From Dolomedes plantarius (Eukaryota > Arthropoda > Arachnida > Araneae > Dolomedidae): DNA of 64,000 bases. This document shows positions 63,301 through 64,000 of this stretch, in pieces. Under the pieces are notes generated by a model. It was not told the DNA's origin and did not search any database. It saw only the letters and a program-made list of their open reading frames with translations. A program made the position numbers and the translations under genes. The stretch spans positions 59,644,935-59,708,934 of the forward strand of contig OU015493.1 of the NCBI GenBank assembly GCA_907164885.2, given 5' to 3'. Position 1 is the stretch's first letter; every line of letters begins with the position of its first letter.

Positions 63301-64000
63301 AAATTATTTAAAGTTTGCCGATTAGAGCTTTCCTTTTATGTAACTCAAGTGAAAATTCCTTCAGTATCCTGTAAAATCACAGCAAATATACATACTGCAA
63401 TAATGTGGTCACTTTTGCTTCCTGAAAAGCCTTCAGAGTGGGATAGAACCCAGAAATGAGGTGATGCAAATCTCAAAGAGTGATAATTTTTATAAAATTC
63501 TTGCCCATTGAATACCGGTTTTCGTCTTTCAAAGGAAATAGGCTTTCGGAGATTTAGATGCAGTGTGAAGGAGGTACATTGAAAAAAAAATCTGTGGTTG
63601 AGTTATTCTTACATGCGGACAATTAAAGATCAAGAGATTTTTCAGATTTTTACAATAACAAAATTCCAGTGTTTTGTCCCCATGTGTTTTGATCTATTCA
63701 GAACAACAATACTTTTTCTTTCATGTAGTTTGATAAATGTTTACCATGTCATAACTTACGATAGACAACCCGTAGAACAAGTGTTCATCAGGTTTTAAAT
63801 TTATTGCGACTAAAGCTTTTGCTTGAACATGTTCTCCGGAACGTGGAGTATTTGATTTGAACAGTACAGCTGCCAATAACAGACACATAAAGAACAAAAA
63901 AAAAATTTAATTATTTGGATTGAAAGAAATTAGAGCTTGTATGCCATCATGGCGCGGATCAATCAGCGATGAATTATTCGACTTCTCTAATTCATAAAAT
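63301..64000. other. A+T-rich sequence, no gene recognised
   Basis: Nothing supported up to the window end. Confidence 0.6.

Noticed and set aside
63051..63459. Reticulon-like hydrophobic hairpin exon
   Set aside because: The resemblance is only in hydrophobic spacing across two frames; no diagnostic residues or splice sites support it.

Overview
This window looks like non-coding DNA from an animal nuclear genome. It is strongly A+T-rich, with no operons, long open frames or ribosome-binding sites. It carries long (TA)n and (CA/TG)n microsatellites, short terminal-inverted-repeat (TIR) elements and a decayed mariner transposase gene. These point to an invertebrate, perhaps an arthropod such as a chelicerate, but no host gene identifies the species. 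I recognise no host protein-coding gene on either strand. Almost every open frame of 60-210 codons is what chance allows, or lies in a microsatellite. The window is best read as intergenic sequence or one or more very large introns.

Layout. 0-7 kb: a tRNA-type SINE relic, then a family of diverged local repeats carrying a probable hAT element with a dead mariner copy nested inside it, a complete pogo/Tigger-type MITE with TA target duplications, and a fold-back block. 9.6-11.1 kb: a 154-bp hAT-type MITE with a perfect 8-bp target duplication, then the best promoter-like island (CRE, NF-Y, YY1-type and splice-donor-like motifs). 15-18 kb: a (TA)n tract, a moderately G+C-rich island and an almost exact 93-bp tandem duplication. 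23-26 kb: a pogo-like relic, a 116-bp PIF/Harbinger-type MITE with TTA duplications, and two microsatellites. 28-32.5 kb: a possible enhancer island, a promoter-like island (NRF-1-type site plus a perfect E-box palindrome) and a diverged 224-bp duplication. 35-41 kb: a microsatellite, two perfect hairpins, an orphan open frame, and two G+C-richer islands, one ending in a consensus splice donor. 44-51.6 kb: a compound microsatellite, a three-unit diverged tandem array of about 355 bp, and a cluster of microsatellites with a 115-bp MITE landed inside one. 53-64 kb: a CRE-containing island, a second three-unit diverged array, a second copy of the hAT-type MITE with its own 8-bp target duplication, and three unassigned G+C-richer islands.

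No genes can be shown to work together. What the sequence supports is a history of DNA-transposon insertion, local tandem duplication and decay, with several islands that could be promoters, 5' exons or enhancers of genes lying mostly outside the window. I found no convincing undescribed system.
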